Made by a program: the position numbers and the translations under genes. A DNA stretch of 64,000 nucleotides, taken from Verpa conica. Lineage: Eukaryota; Ascomycota; Pezizomycetes; Pezizales; Morchellaceae. The stretch spans positions 1,116,001 to 1,180,000 of the forward strand of contig JAUFSD010000002.1 of the NCBI GenBank assembly GCA_033030425.1, written 5' to 3'. Shown piece after piece: positions 34,578-46,272 of the stretch. The notes below the pieces were generated by a model. It was not told the origin of the DNA. It searched no databases and saw only the letters and a program-made list of their open reading frames with translations. Each line of letters begins with the position of its first letter. The first letter of the stretch is position 1.

Positions 34578-36360
34578 ATGCCAGTGTATGTGCGGTGCGC
34601 AGCATTCGTCTCCCTCGGTGGGTTCATTTACGGGTGAGTCTTCCCTAAACTCCCAACGTTACAATGGAAAGCAAAATCTTAGCTTTATATATTCATGATT
34701 ATGATAACTAACCTTCACTTATAGGTTTGATACAGGTTCAATTGGACCTGTAACCCTAATGCCCGAATTCGAGAGTCTATTTGGCCCTCTATCGCCCACT
34801 CTCCGCGGTCTGATAGTATCAATGATCCTCATCCCAGCCTGCATCTCATCATTAGTAGCAGGTCCAATTGCCGATCGAATCTCTAGAACCTATGCGATAT
34901 CTCTTGGTGCAGGTCTATATGCCATCGGTTCACTTCTCCAATGCCTCTCTGGATTCGGGTCCGGGCGTGCTGGAGGTTTAGGGATGTTATTAGTCGGTCG
35001 AACCTTCGCCGGTATTGGGGAAGGTATCTTCTTGTCGCCAATCACAGTGTATGCTGTTGAAGTTACGCCGGGGACGGCGCGAGGGAGAGTTGCATCGCTT
35101 GTTCAATTATTTATCTGCATGGGAATATGTATAGGGTATTTCATATGCTATGGGAGTCTAAATATTGGGAGCTCATTAAGCTGGAGGCTCCCATTTGCAT
35201 GTCAGACCCTAATTGCCAGTGGGATCTGTGTCGGTTGCCTCTTCCTCCCGCACTCCCCCCGCTGGTTATTCCATGTTGGTCGAAAGGAGGATGCTGAGGC
35301 GGCGTTACAAATACTCGAGATAACACAAAACTCCAGTGACATCGAGAAAGAGGAAATCCTGGCGCTAGTCCGTGATGAGAATTTCTCAAGCTCTCAAGGG
35401 TGGTTCAAGAAGCTTGTGGATGACACAAAGCTCATGTTCAGGAAAGAAACACGACGGAGGACATCACTAGGTGTCTTCATGAGTGGGTTTCAGCAGCTAA
35501 CAGGAATCGACGGACTCCTTTATTATGCTCCTGTCCTGTTCACCCAAGCAGGATTGAGCAGCACAAATGCGAGCTTCCTGGCAAGCGGGGTTTCTGGATT
35601 GCTGAATGTGGTCGTTACGATCATTGCCCAATTCTACACCGATAAATGGTAATATTATACCCTCATGATCATTAGCACATAGTACTTAGCTTACGGCTAT
35701 TATAGGGGTCGCCGTCCAACAATGATCTTTGGAAACGGGTTTTGTGCAGCAGCAATGATTGCCATTGGTTCAATCTATGCATCTGGGGCCAATAGCACCG
35801 ATAGCGGGAGATATGCAGTCATTGCGTTGATCTACCTTTTTTTGATATCATTCTGTTCAACGACAGCAATTATGTGCAGAATCTACGTTACTGAGATCCA
35901 GCCCATCGATACAAGAGCTGCAGCGAGCAGTCTTGCACTGTCGGCTAATTGGGTATACCCCAAAAGTTCGCTATTGATTTTTGTATTCATACTAAACTAA
36001 TTGGTAATAAATAGAGTGTCAATTGGGTGATTGCATTTACGACACCACTATTCCTAGCGAGGTCACCCTCGGGACCATATTTTCTATGGGGAGGGGCTAC
36101 ATTTTTTGCAGTTTGTATGCTCCCCCTGGTATTGTCAATTCAAAGCTCTGCTAACAAAAATAGTGGTCTTCATCTGTTTTATGCCTGAGACGAAGGGCTG
36201 CTCTCTAGAATCCGTCGATAAGGCTTTTGATGTATCCCCACTACGAGAAATGATAAACAAGGTTTCTGGAAAACGCGATATCAACCTTGAGGCAGCAGAG
36301 TTAGAGCAAAATGTGGAGAGGGTGGATGTGGTGCAGATCGATGGGGAAAAGTACATGTAG
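34578..36360 (+). CDS. MFS sugar transporter (sugar porter family)
   Basis: Predicted plasma-membrane hexose-type transporter. Exons are 34578-34633, 34725-35648, 35706-35952, 36015-36114 and 36164-36360, giving 507 residues. Family signatures in order are GGFIYGFDTGSIG in TM1, GPIADRISR after TM2, GRTFAGIGEGIF in TM4 and LPHSPRWLFHVGRKEDAE after TM6. They continue with GFQQLTGIDGLLYYAPVLF in TM7, WGRRPTMI after TM8 and FMPETKGCSLESVD after TM12. The PESPR motif appears as LPHSPRW. The N-terminus before TM1 is very short (about eight residues), as in the glucose/galactose-type fungal porters. The gene stands alone in a repeat-rich segment but is intact, with all splice phases consistent. Substrate cannot be fixed from sequence. 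Confidence 0.92.
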
Positions 36361-37026
36361 TAGCGGATAATTTTTTGGTGCCTTTAATGTCGAGTGATTG
36401 TATAGTAATGCATAGTTTATGTAGAATTCAAAATTCTTTAACAGCCTAATTCCCCTTAATTTATACAAACCGTTGCAATATTATAAAAATCAATTGTTCG
36501 TCGGTAGAACAAGACTTGGACCTGGCCATACCTACCAAAAAGAGGAGTGGGATTAGTACGGTGGTCCCGCCAATACGCTAGCGATATGGGAGAAATACAG
36601 TATTGGTACAGTAATATAGCTAGGTCAATTACTGATTTAATTCGGTATTTACGACTAAACCCAGCAGTGCTATAGCAGTAAATTCACACCGTTTTTTCAT
36701 ACTGTATCTACAAGTCGCGTCTCTCTATATATTTAAGTAAGTGATTAGCTATATATATAGTAATTTATTGCGTTTAACTTTAGAAGAATTCTTAATGACT
36801 AACTTCTATATTTTACACGCTTTGAACAGTCCCTGTTGACCCAAATAAATTATACTTAATAACCCTCGGTGTCAAAAATGAATCTACAAACTCTTATACC
36901 TATAAGTAGTCAGGAAATTAGGTAAAACAAACCTAACCCAAACTTAACCTTCAGTATCTACATAGAAATATATTACCACTACACCCCACTGACCAACTAC
37001 AGGAGGTATAACTCTAAGCAGTAGCC
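36361..37026. other. AT-rich convergent intergenic region
   Basis: A 666-base spacer between the transporter and the F-box/ankyrin pseudogene; many TA-rich tracts, nothing coding. Confidence 0.45.
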
Positions 37027-37944
37027 CTATATTTCCGGCTTATTCCCAAACAAGTCCTCCAGATCAACATCCGCTCCATGCTGTAGTAGCAGTTTAATAA
37101 TTGATTTCTCTCGCAGTTTACAGGCAACATGAAGCGGCGACTGACCGAACCACCCCTGAGAATTCGTATCTGCACCCATATCTAGCAATAGCTTTACCGG
37201 ACCGGGAAACTGCCTTGCTACAGCCAGATGAAGTGCAGTTCTCTTAAGGTTGTCCGGCTCATTCACATCTGCTCCATCCGCAAACAAAAGCTTGATTGCT
37301 GACTCCTGTTTATACCATATAGACATCTCGACTGCTCTTGTATGCGCCTTTTTCCATGCGTCTTCTCCAAGTTTACGTTTGATTTCAGCGAGTAGGATGC
37401 TAGCAGCTTCCAGGTTTCCTTCTTTTATAGAAATATCGACTTCGCCTGTTAGACTATCGATACCTTTCTCTTCATACTTCTCAAGTGCTAGCTTTAGAAG
37501 TCCTTGGTGGCGCGACTTGATCGCCCATTGGATTGGCGTATAACCATGAAATCCCATACTATCTCTATAGCCCCCATTATCCCGGATAACTAGTTTTGCC
37601 CCTGACTTTCTGACCCAATTCCAGACTATAATATCGAATGTTCTAACTGCCCAGTACACGCGAGCAGCGATAGTACCTGGGCTGTCGATTATATCGATAC
37701 CCTTGCTCTTGTCGAGAACTATTTTTGCTTGTTCATCATCTCCCGTGAGTACTGACCAGAAGAGCGCGGTGAAAGCGTATTCTTTTAAGGGAGCTAGCTT
37801 GAGGAGACGGGGACGAAGGAGTGGGCGGAGAAGGGTGTTGTAGCGGCGGGAGGTAAGGATAAGGGATGAGAGGTCTCAGATTTCGAGATTCTCGCCAATA
37901 ATGACGATAATTTCGTTTGGGAAGTCGCTAATTAGATTGGTCAT
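37027..37944 (-). pseudogene. F-box/ankyrin-repeat protein gene with an in-frame stop
   Basis: From the ATG at 37944 the frame reads an F-box-like start, SDFPNEIIVIIGENLEI. A TGA follows at codon 23 (37878-37876), and the same frame continues DLSSLILTSRRYNTLLRPLL, the rest of an F-box core. It runs without another stop to 37027, for 305 sense-or-stop codons. The C-terminal half has ankyrin repeats, for example RTALHLAVARQFPGPVKLLL and QSPLHVACKLREKSIIKLLL, each with the TPLH-like start and GAD turn. The TGA falls in the middle of the F-box helix, and no GT..AG pair nearby removes it cleanly. A CGA- or CAA-type codon changed by one base is the simplest origin. It might still be expressed from a downstream start without the F-box. 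Such genes form large, fast-evolving families in fungi. Confidence 0.65.
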
Positions 37945-39871
37945 TGATTTGTCTAGTTTGGGGACTGATATTGATGTTTGTACTGCGGGGTGCTGTGATG
38001 CTAGACTTGGCACCCCCTGTGCTATTTATGTTACATTGCCAAGTCAACCAGCCTTTTCACCATAGAATATCACTCGTTTATGTATACCGTAAACATGTTG
38101 TATTATGGGTATCAAACAGGTATATTGTAGGTAAAAGCAGGCTTTGGGTTTATGATGTAGGAGGAGCATATATATAGAGGCTATGGGAGCGCTCGCTGGA
38201 GCTGCGGGGCGAGTATCTTAAGCTTATGATATACTCTATTTTTACTACAAAGCATTTAGGATGACTGGACATGTCAATCTAAAAATATAATAGTGAAAGA
38301 TTGAGGCCTAAGTTCTGTAAAATCATTCCAGCTATGAGGTAAGGAGCCCGATATTGAATCCGGCATTGGGGAAGTTAGCCACCAGACCAGAATATTTACT
38401 TAGATATGTATGTGTCCTGTATTATACCCTGTCTTGCAGAGCCCACAACAACCCGCAACTGGAGTCGGTTCTTTGCTATAAAAAACTCCTAGATAGAAAG
38501 CTATATAAGAAAACAAACGTCATGATATGCCCAGCCTTCGGGGCGGCCCGCTCTGGAGTTTGCCCGTTATTGTAAGAGCAGAGTTTTCTAGCTTTTTGGG
38601 CAAAAGCCTTATGTATTAATATGCGTACTTGTACCCTTACGGTTGATCTATAAAATTTTCTGCGGCCGCCTCACATACATCACACCATCTTAACCATACA
38701 AAGGATTTAATGTATAAGGTTTGAGAGAGCATCCTTGAGTGGCTATAACCCCTATCTCATGAGAGGACAGGAGGTAGAGAATAAAGTGGAAGAAGACTCA
38801 CATACTGTTTATCGCTCGTAGTTCCCCACACCCAAAAACCCCAGTGCTGTAATTACAGACCCAAGAGCCAACGGAAGCACATGGGACTAATAAAGGAGGG
38901 TTTGTACCGTACTAACAACATCTGTTAGCCAACCCGAACTAGATGAGGTGCTCTTGGTAAGGTATGGGGTAGAAGGTCTAATGTGGGGAACCCAAGATTG
39001 TTTGGATCTTTTACTATAAATCTGATGCCACGAAACCATGGTTACCAAACCAAAAATCTCATTAGAGTAAATTCTACAACAAATTTAAAAGGAAAGTGAA
39101 AAGAAAAAGGACCAGCTCATATCTCCAACCCCAACTCCGACCCCAACTCCAACTCCAACTCCAAAAAATCCAAACTCAACACCCTAGAAAAAAAGCAAGA
39201 AAAGAGAATAGCCAGATATATCATATACCTCATGAAATGGAAAAATGACAAGAGAGGTGCATTATCGCGATTCGGCCCATGCAGGGAGATAGAATGGAGG
39301 TAGGGAAACAGAAGAAAAAACTCCAATTTGACAGAATATTTCCTCCAGCTAGACAGGTAGTATCTCACAAACAAAAACCCCTAACTCTCTAGCCATGGAA
39401 ATAGAAAGATCCTCGATGCATGACTAGGTCGACCCCTGGTATTCGTCTAGTACTAAAGTAAATGAAGTTTATAAAATTCCATTCCCCCCCACAAGCGCCG
39501 GTGACCTTTTATGAAGAAAATTACACTTAGAAGAAAGAGTAAGGGTTAGAAAATATACAAAGGAAATCAAAAGATAACCCCCAAACAAAACAATAACCTG
39601 CTATGAGTAGTATAAAAATAGGATATGAAGAAAGTAACAATAATCGTAAGGGAATAAAAGATAAGAAACGTAGGGGGAAAAAGAAAAAAAAAGGTATAAT
39701 CAAGAACATAATACCCCATGCAGGCCGTTTTATCACACCGAAAGAGAACCCAGTAGCAACATACGAAAGGAGAGAGTGTAAATACCAAGGTGCGCCTAAT
39801 TTCCATTAAGTTATGAAGAAGAAGATATACTCCCCTCGTAGCAGTGCATAAACAAGACCGGCATGAGATAA
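37945..39871. other. AT-rich intergenic region
   Basis: A 1.9-kb stretch with no supported gene. It includes a CCAACT/CCAACCC microsatellite at about 39123-39162 and A-rich tracts near 39660-39695. The right end is the 3' flank of the Rfp1/Slx5-like gene. Confidence 0.4.
39123..39162. repeat. CCAACT-type microsatellite
   Basis: Tandem CCAACTCC/CCAACCCC units on the plus strand, six to seven imperfect copies. Confidence 0.7.
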
Positions 39872-41321
39872 TCACAAATGAATCTTGAACATTGAGGTTT
39901 TTGCTGCAAGATTGACCTTGCAGCCAACAGAACAGTTCTTAGCTTTTGGTCGTACGGGCTTACGGGCTCCCATCAATTTAGGAGGAGGAAGCGCACGAAA
40001 TGTAGCAACACAAGTGCCACAGTAGCTCTATCTATGATATTAGGCCAACGGAAATGATAAAGGCGACTAAAGTGTTGACTTACATGACCACACTTCGAGG
40101 CCCAGACCTCCTGTGCCACTGGCCCATCCTCGTTCGCACCCAATTCTGATAAGCAGTTTGCACATACTAGAATATCATTCTCCTTCGGACTCCGCGTGAA
40201 CCCCTCCCTTGCCTGTGGCGGGGACTTGTAATCTATATTCCTCGCCCTCGCGGCATCGACAACTGGCGAATCCTCCCTGATAATTCCTGGTGCCCTTCTT
40301 TCATAATTTAATACTGGAGGTTGAAAATCCGCAAAACCAACCTCATTTGGCATTTGCCCCCACATTTGCCGTGGGCGTACAAAATTCAGAAAAGTCATCA
40401 TCTCCTGTGACATTACCCCCCTAACACCTCCTCCTTGTGGCCCCCCTGGTATTCCCCCTGATCTAAAAGGTGGCGGTATCACCACATCTCTAATATTCCC
40501 AAGATTCACGTCTGGTAGTCCCTGCCCAATCCGGCCGCCATGACCTAATATTGGATCCTCCATATCTTCAAAAAATCTTGGCTGAAATCCGACATTTGGA
40601 GCGGCCCTAGAATGATCTATTTGGGAGTATATAGAGTTTGGTTCGACTGGCACCGGCCGTGAACCAACTCCGTGACTTTGTTGTCGATGATGATGTTGGT
40701 GGTGATGGTGGTGGTGCACTGTACGACCCGCGAAATGGGAGCCACCTCCCAAGATCCTAGACGCAGAATTCCTGTTGAACCTAATTTCAAGTGGCAAAAC
40801 TGGAGGGTCTGGCAGCGCATCAACATCGATAACCTCCACTCTACCACTATTACGGGAGGGACCGCTGCCAACATGGGAGCGGCCTCTATTTGCAGGTGCG
40901 AATACGTCTTGTTGTGGTGGGGGTGAATCGGTTAGGTCGATAATCGTCTGCCCTGTTGAGATGGTCTGCGAAGACGATGAAGAGCGAGTTGGAGGTGGGA
41001 GTGATGGTCGGGATCCCATATTGTTATTGTTACTATTATTTCCGTTGCTATTGCTATAGTGGCCAGCTCTGCCAGGAAGGATCAAACTTGGGCCAGTAGA
41101 GGAGCTTGCTGCGTTATTCAATCGGGACATACTCATTTGATCCCGTGGACGCTAGAAGCAGTGGGAAATTTGATTGATGTTATTATGCTGCAGCAGCAGG
41201 AGAGAAGGACCGTCAGAGGCAAAGCAAAAGAAGAAAGACGAACCTTGGAAGGTCGACTAGATCCGGGGCCATCGTTGTCGTATGGATGTGGCCGAGGGTA
41301 GCGATAACCTTCGTCCGACAT
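39872..41321 (-). CDS. SUMO-targeted ubiquitin ligase subunit, Rfp1/Slx5-like RING protein
   Basis: Rfp1/Slx5-type proteins pair with the RING ligase Slx8 to ubiquitylate SUMO-conjugated proteins in the nucleus. Exons (minus) are 41321-41244, 41151-40084 and 40027-39872, giving 433 residues. Two SUMO-interacting-like motifs lie at residues 96-100 (IIDLT, followed by D) and 133-136 (VIDV, followed by DA). A KRPRD patch at the first exon junction may be a nuclear signal. The long middle is disordered, with a His-rich run at about 172-181. The C-terminus holds a degenerate RING: C356, C359, C380, H382, C385, C388, C414 and C418. The last pair is a Cys-x3-Cys in NCSVGCK, as in the fungal Rfp1 group. 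The last intron acceptor at 40028 is required to keep this finger. Confidence 0.75.
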
Positions 41322-41438
41322 TAGAGCTGTGCGAGGGGTTTCTAGACGGATCGTAAAGGGGGCGTGGGGTTATGCTGGGGATTCAGAGGTGGTGCCTGCT
41401 ATACCAGCGAATGGGGGAGTATAGGAAAGAGATGTAAA

Positions 41439-41491
41439 GGAGGAGGGGGAGGAGGAGAAGGAGGAGGGGGAGGAGAGGAGGAGGAGGGGGA
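41439..41491. repeat. GGA/GGGGA-rich low-complexity tract
   Basis: Almost pure purine on the plus strand with GGA and GAG units, about 170 bases upstream of the Rfp1/Slx5-like start codon on the other strand. Confidence 0.75.
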
Positions 41492-42594
41492 CAAATCTTC
41501 TATGGTGGTGGTGGGGGGGAGATAGAAGGAGGGATGTCGTTGTTGTTCACCTCAAGTGAGATGGCCGACTCGGCAAGTGTGCACACACTTAGTAAGAAAT
41601 ACCACGAGCGGTGGGACCACACCCACGCTGAAGGTTTTCCTTTTTCTTTGAGGCCGCCAAGGAAAATCACCTCCGAAGATCTCGGCCCACGTCGTTCTGC
41701 AGCAGCATAGGAAACCATTCGCCATATCTACAACCACCACTGACAGCAGCTGAGGGAGGTTCTCTCAGATAGTCTTATATATTCTGTGTTTTGGGATAAT
41801 CGAGGTTGCAAGAGATAGATGTTTTCATCTCTTGACGTCAAGACTATCCTCTGATGTCATGTCGTGACAGTCTCCCTCCGAGGTTATGAGTGACAAGCAG
41901 AGCCTCCTAACCCCAGCTAAACCGCTAATTCTGTGTACAGTTAGCAGAGGGCCTAAGGAAAGAATCCCTATCGTGACTTCTCGGCAATTGCTTTCAAAGG
42001 GATTAACTGAAATGGATAATCAAAAAGAACAATGGAACAGCCTAAAACTGAGCTTAAACTCCTAGTACGTAAAGTACCGGCGCTATAAATTTCCCTTTTT
42101 CTCCACCAGGAATACGCCCCCTTGATAGCCAAACTAAGATTCTGGTCGCAACAACACAATTGGATCTCATTTCCTGAGTTAAAAGTACTCTAGACCGACA
42201 AAACACAACCCTGCGTCTTATATTCTCAGTTCGATACCACACCCCTCAAGAACAGCAAAGAATACTTCCAGTACCAAACGCCCCCTGGGTGTCACCATCG
42301 GGCAAAGCAGGGGAGTGCTCCGGTTTTTTTCCCTCCCTTATACCGATTCACCAGATCTATGTATGTTTACATCCCACCCATGAATCGCTTACCCATATTA
42401 GTTTTTCCTATCTTTTTAGCTTTTTTTTTTTAATCCCTGAGTAGCCGATATCTAACCAATCAAATCCTGTACCAATAACCTCACCTCCCAAAGCGAACGA
42501 TTTCTGGGGAGGGGACTGGGGGACGGATGCAAAGCACAAGGAAAGCGCAGATCCTCAAACGTGGTCAGTACATCCGATCTAACGCTACTTCTGC

Positions 42595-42622
42595 GAAAAG
42601 AAAAAGAAAAAGAAAAAGAAAA
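42595..42622. repeat. AAAAAG microsatellite
   Basis: About four tandem copies of an A4-5G unit. Confidence 0.75.
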
Positions 42623-42808
42623 CCCCCATTTAAGAAAGACAGTGTTTTCAACCGACTTGCTGCATGCATACGTAGAAACAGGCACAACTGAAAAAAACAA
42701 AACTACTTTAGGGTGGTGTTTATAAAGATATTCCATCTCAATCATCCCTTCCACAACTACTTTCGTCCAATATACTAAACCGTAAAAAAAAAAAAAAAAC
42801 TACCCCCC

Positions 42809-43363
42809 ATGTCGACAGGGACCTCCCAGGCAAGCAGTGATTTCTTCAGCGGTGAAGTAGACCTTCTTAGAAGAGTATTTACCCAATCAATCTTTAGACG
42901 GGTTCGATGGCGGCTCCACAGGACAGAAGCTCTCACTATCCCTAGCTACATCCCTACAACCCCGATCGGAGGAGGAAAAGAAGGGCTGAACATAATAAGG
43001 AAGTGGTGGGAGGACCCTAAGAAGCTGAATAGAGGTGGTCACGAACGACCATATGCATCCATAGGACATTTAATGCTCTATGAGAAAAACATTCACACTG
43101 ATGAGGTTTACCAGTCACTTCTTAGGTACTGGCATAGTGCTGTTGGCCCAAGTCTTACTCCGGAAAGAGCTATTGAACTTAGGCTTGGGATCGCTCCAGG
43201 GACTGAGGAGTATGTTTTCTCGAATAGGGAAAGGACGCCTACTTATGAGGATAATAGGGCGCCTTTAGCAAGGACTAGTGCTTTAATAGAAGAGGCCTCC
43301 CCACAGGCAATAGCCCAAGAGTCACCAAGACCCCGCTATTTAAGTTTGAGGAGCAGGAGATAG
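42809..43363 (+). CDS. Orphan protein, 184 residues
   Basis: A single open frame from an ATG that follows an oligo-A run. I recognise no family. It is basic, with a rather well-formed middle: IPTTPIGGGKEGLNIIRKWW, ERPYASIGHLMLYEKNIH and VYQSLLRYWHSAVGPSLTPE. The C-terminus is Ser/Arg/Pro-rich. No signal peptide or membrane segment is seen. Length and mixed composition are more gene-like than the nearby chance frames. It lies convergent to PRP19 with about 200 bases between the stops. Confidence 0.42.
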   Translation: MSTGTSQASSDFFSGEVDLLRRVFTQSIFRRVRWRLHRTEALTIPSYIPTTPIGGGKEGLNIIRKWWEDPKKLNRGGHERPYASIGHLMLYEKNIHTDEVYQSLLRYWHSAVGPSLTPERAIELRLGIAPGTEEYVFSNRERTPTYEDNRAPLARTSALIEEASPQAIAQESPRPRYLSLRSRR

Positions 43364-43569
43364 AACCTCATTAACATAATCGCTATTCATTGGATTCTCC
43401 CTCACGATTTCTCGCTACTGAACATATTGCCCTCGCTCTAGAAATACTCAATGGCGCTACTTTAGACGATCCTTCAAATTAGATAACATGTGAAGTAACA
43501 AGAGAAAAAAAAACACTTTTGCTGCTATTTTACTTATAAAATAATACTACACTAACACCTCCCTCGTCC

Positions 43570-45252
43570 CTAATCTTCCTTCGTTCCCAATACCGTCAAC
43601 ACACCTTCCTTACTAACGGTGATCAGGCTGCTCCCTCTTGGTCCCCACGCAGTCGCAACTGCAGGAATGCCAGCCCTGAGTGGCTCACTCCACATTTTGC
43701 CTTTCTTTGCATAATGCTGCACAGAAACGCCGCTTGGTCCCGCAGTTGCAATAAATTGCCCAGTGTAATCCCACTTGACGCTGTCCACACGAGAGCCGAT
43801 ATCAATCTGCTTTGTTTGGGAGAGCCCCCGGAGGTCCCAGATTTCAACTTGTGACTGGCCCTTGATTGAGAGAGCGAGCCAGTATCCGTTCTCAGAGAAG
43901 TGAAGGGAGGAGACGGGCCCACTGAGAGGGCCGAAGGAGGCAGCAAGAGAGGACGCACGGACATCATAGATTCTAACAGAGGAGATTGTGCCAGTTGCGA
44001 AAAGATGACCATCAGGGTGGAAATTTGCCGATGTAAGCTCTGTTATATGTTAGCATAGAATTACTGCTTTAGTTTAGGTAAAGATTTGACATACCGGATT
44101 CGCCATAAATCTGAACAACACTCTTCCCAGCCTCCAAATCATATAAAACCCAACTTTTATCTGCTCCGACACTCCCTAAAATTCCTTCACATGGATGTAT
44201 TGCCAACGCTGTCACCTCACCCGCATGGGTGGAAACCGTAGTGCTGCTACTACCAGACTCATCCCATATCCTAACCACACCTGATGAACTACCAGTAACG
44301 ACACGTTTCCCGGCCCACAATGCATCCATAATTGCCCCATCATCGCTTTTCAATGGGGCCAAGAGAGATTGTTGAGGGATCGAGTAGATGCCTGCTATAC
44401 CATCAGCTCCGCCAAGAAGTGCGAGCTCGCCGGAGGCATCAAGGTCGATGGAGCTGCAGCCGGGATACAAAGGCTCGGAGATTGAGAGAGTTGAGAAAGC
44501 AGAAACTGATTCCGCTGTAGCCCAGTCAGCGGGAATAGCACGTTTCCTCCTTGTTCCAGATTTACTATGGAGATCATATTAGCAATGTATCCTCCATTAA
44601 TAAGATGAAAAGGGGGACGAACGCTTGTAGAGTCTCTTCCACCTTATCTTGGATATAGCTCGGAACACTCTGTCCATCTACTTCCATCGCGTCCCCATTA
44701 CCACCTACAGCAGGACCCGAACCAGTCCCAATACTAATCTTACTCAACGCATCTCTCGCCTCATCTCGCTCCTTCAGCAGCCTTGCGATGACCCTCGTTG
44801 CAGCATCGTGCTGGTATAGCGCTGTTGAGAGCTCCTGTCGAGTCTGTGAAAGCTGCTGACGTAGAGTATGGGTCTCGAGTGCAAGGGCATCCCATTCATT
44901 CTGGAAAGTTGCAAGGAGAGAGGGAATGGATGTGAGTGTGGGTGGTCGAGGACGAATGACTCTTGACGCTGAACAAACGACAATTGTAAGACTTTGATAA
45001 TAAGAGAGAGGAATAAGGCCTACATTTCAGCTCGACTAGATCAGCTGTAGATAGGTCTTCGCCGGTGACTGGATCTTTGCCATGCTCGGCAATATAGGCC
45101 TCTATCAGACGTTTCTCGAAGACGGTGCCCGACTTTGTCGACGCGACAGGAACAGTAGGCGCTTCTCCGGAAACTAGATAATTCACATAGAATGAGTACT
45201 GGCCACCAGGTAGGAGAAAATGTTGGGAATTGGACTTACTTGCGCACAGCAT
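43570..45252 (-). CDS. PRP19: Pre-mRNA-processing factor 19, U-box ubiquitin ligase
   Basis: Core of the NineTeen complex, which stabilises U5/U6 interactions during spliceosome activation and acts as a ubiquitin ligase. Exons (minus) are 45252-45240, 45173-45024, 44968-44623, 44564-44095 and 44039-43570, giving 482 residues. The first exon has only 13 coding bases (MLCA), joined to ISGEAPTVPVASTKSGTVFE, KRLIEAYIAEHGKDPVTGED and LSTADLVEL, the U-box. Then follow RPRPPTLTSIPSLLATFQNE, the coiled-coil ALETHTLRQQLSQTRQELST and the ERDEARDALSKI region. The C-terminal half is a WD40 propeller with GKRVVTGSSSGVVRIWDES, SANFHPDGHLFATGTISSV and SVKWDYTGQFIATAGPSGV. It diverges from LSM3, another splicing gene. 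Confidence 0.95.
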
Positions 45253-45514
45253 GATGTTGGTGTTGATGTAGTTTGATTTGAATCTGTAGCTCACGAGGCA
45301 GAGAAGTCGCGATCCCAATTGAAGACACCAATGCCATGAGGGCGAGAATGTAACAATGCGATTGTAGTTATTATGTCAGCAACGAGCCTCACGGCGCCCA
45401 CTATTCCTCTTTCGGGATATGCCTGGCAGCCACTCAAACAACCTGTCTGCCCCACCAACACACAAAGCACCACCGAGAACATATTTCTAAAATCTGCAAA
45501 CAAATAACAAGACG
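45253..45514. promoter_or_regulatory. bidirectional promoter of PRP19 and LSM3
   Basis: Only 262 bases separate the two outward start codons, so both promoters must overlap or abut here. No specific site is assigned. Confidence 0.7.
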
Positions 45515-46018
45515 ATGTCTGACGCCGACGATAGCAATCCGATCCAAGAACCCCTCGACCTCGTCCGCCTGTCGTTGGACGAACACGTTTTTGTCAAGCT
45601 GCGTGGAGACCGGGAGCTGCGGGGGAGGCTACACGTAACTCTCCCCTTAGACATTTCGAGTGGGGTCGGTTGGGGCTTTTTTTCCTTCATAGAGTTCTGA
45701 TTGGAAGATAGGCTTACGATTCTCATTGTAATCTCGTGCTGGGTGATGTTGAGGAGACGATTTACATTGTGAGCGACGATGAAGACGACGATACTGTGAA
45801 GGTGTGTACAGCACAGTAGAAATGTTTCGGAAAAAGAAAGAAAGAAAAGGCTAATATAATATATTGCGTGACAGATGGTCAAGAATAATTCGGAGATGCT
45901 TTTCGTTAGAGGTCGGCCAGCCGGGAGAATTCAATGCCCAGTAAATGGTCATGAAACGCTGATTATTATCTACACAGGGGACTCTGTGGTCTTAATTTCG
46001 CCTCAATCGCAATCATGA
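45515..46018 (+). CDS. LSM3: U6 snRNA-associated Sm-like protein LSm3
   Basis: A subunit of both the nuclear Lsm2-8 ring, which binds the U6 snRNA 3' end, and the cytoplasmic Lsm1-7 decapping activator. Exons are 45515-45634, 45712-45801, 45875-45911 and 45978-46018, giving 95 residues. The Sm1 motif reads [19 protein letters not shown] then [13 protein letters not shown]. The Sm2 motif is [15 protein letters not shown], split by the last intron. The short acidic spacer SDDEDDD is usual for LSm3. Three introns in such a short gene are notable but phases agree throughout. Confidence 0.95.
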
Positions 46019-46272
46019 TACCCACCGAATTTCGGCATAAATTACGAGTTGAGAAAAGTACTCTGGAAAGGGTAGAAAATGTGGCTAGCTGTTTGGGGGT
46101 AAATTTTATGTCCTACCAGTTGAATGAAGTAATTTTATAGTGTGCACCGGCAAGAAAGAGAGGAGTGAATTATTAATACATATGGTATATGTGAATTAGT
46201 GAAAGAAACTCCAGAACTCCCAACAATTATTAAAGTTTAAAGAAGATAGCAACAAGTTTTAAAGCGGCACTA

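Larger units (their letters stand above)
41322..42808. other. intergenic region with purine-rich microsatellites
   Basis: A 1.5-kb spacer upstream of both neighbouring genes. It has a GGA-rich tract at 41439-41491, an A4-5G tract at 42595-42622 and an oligo-A run at 42784-42799 just before the next start. No supported gene. Confidence 0.45.
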
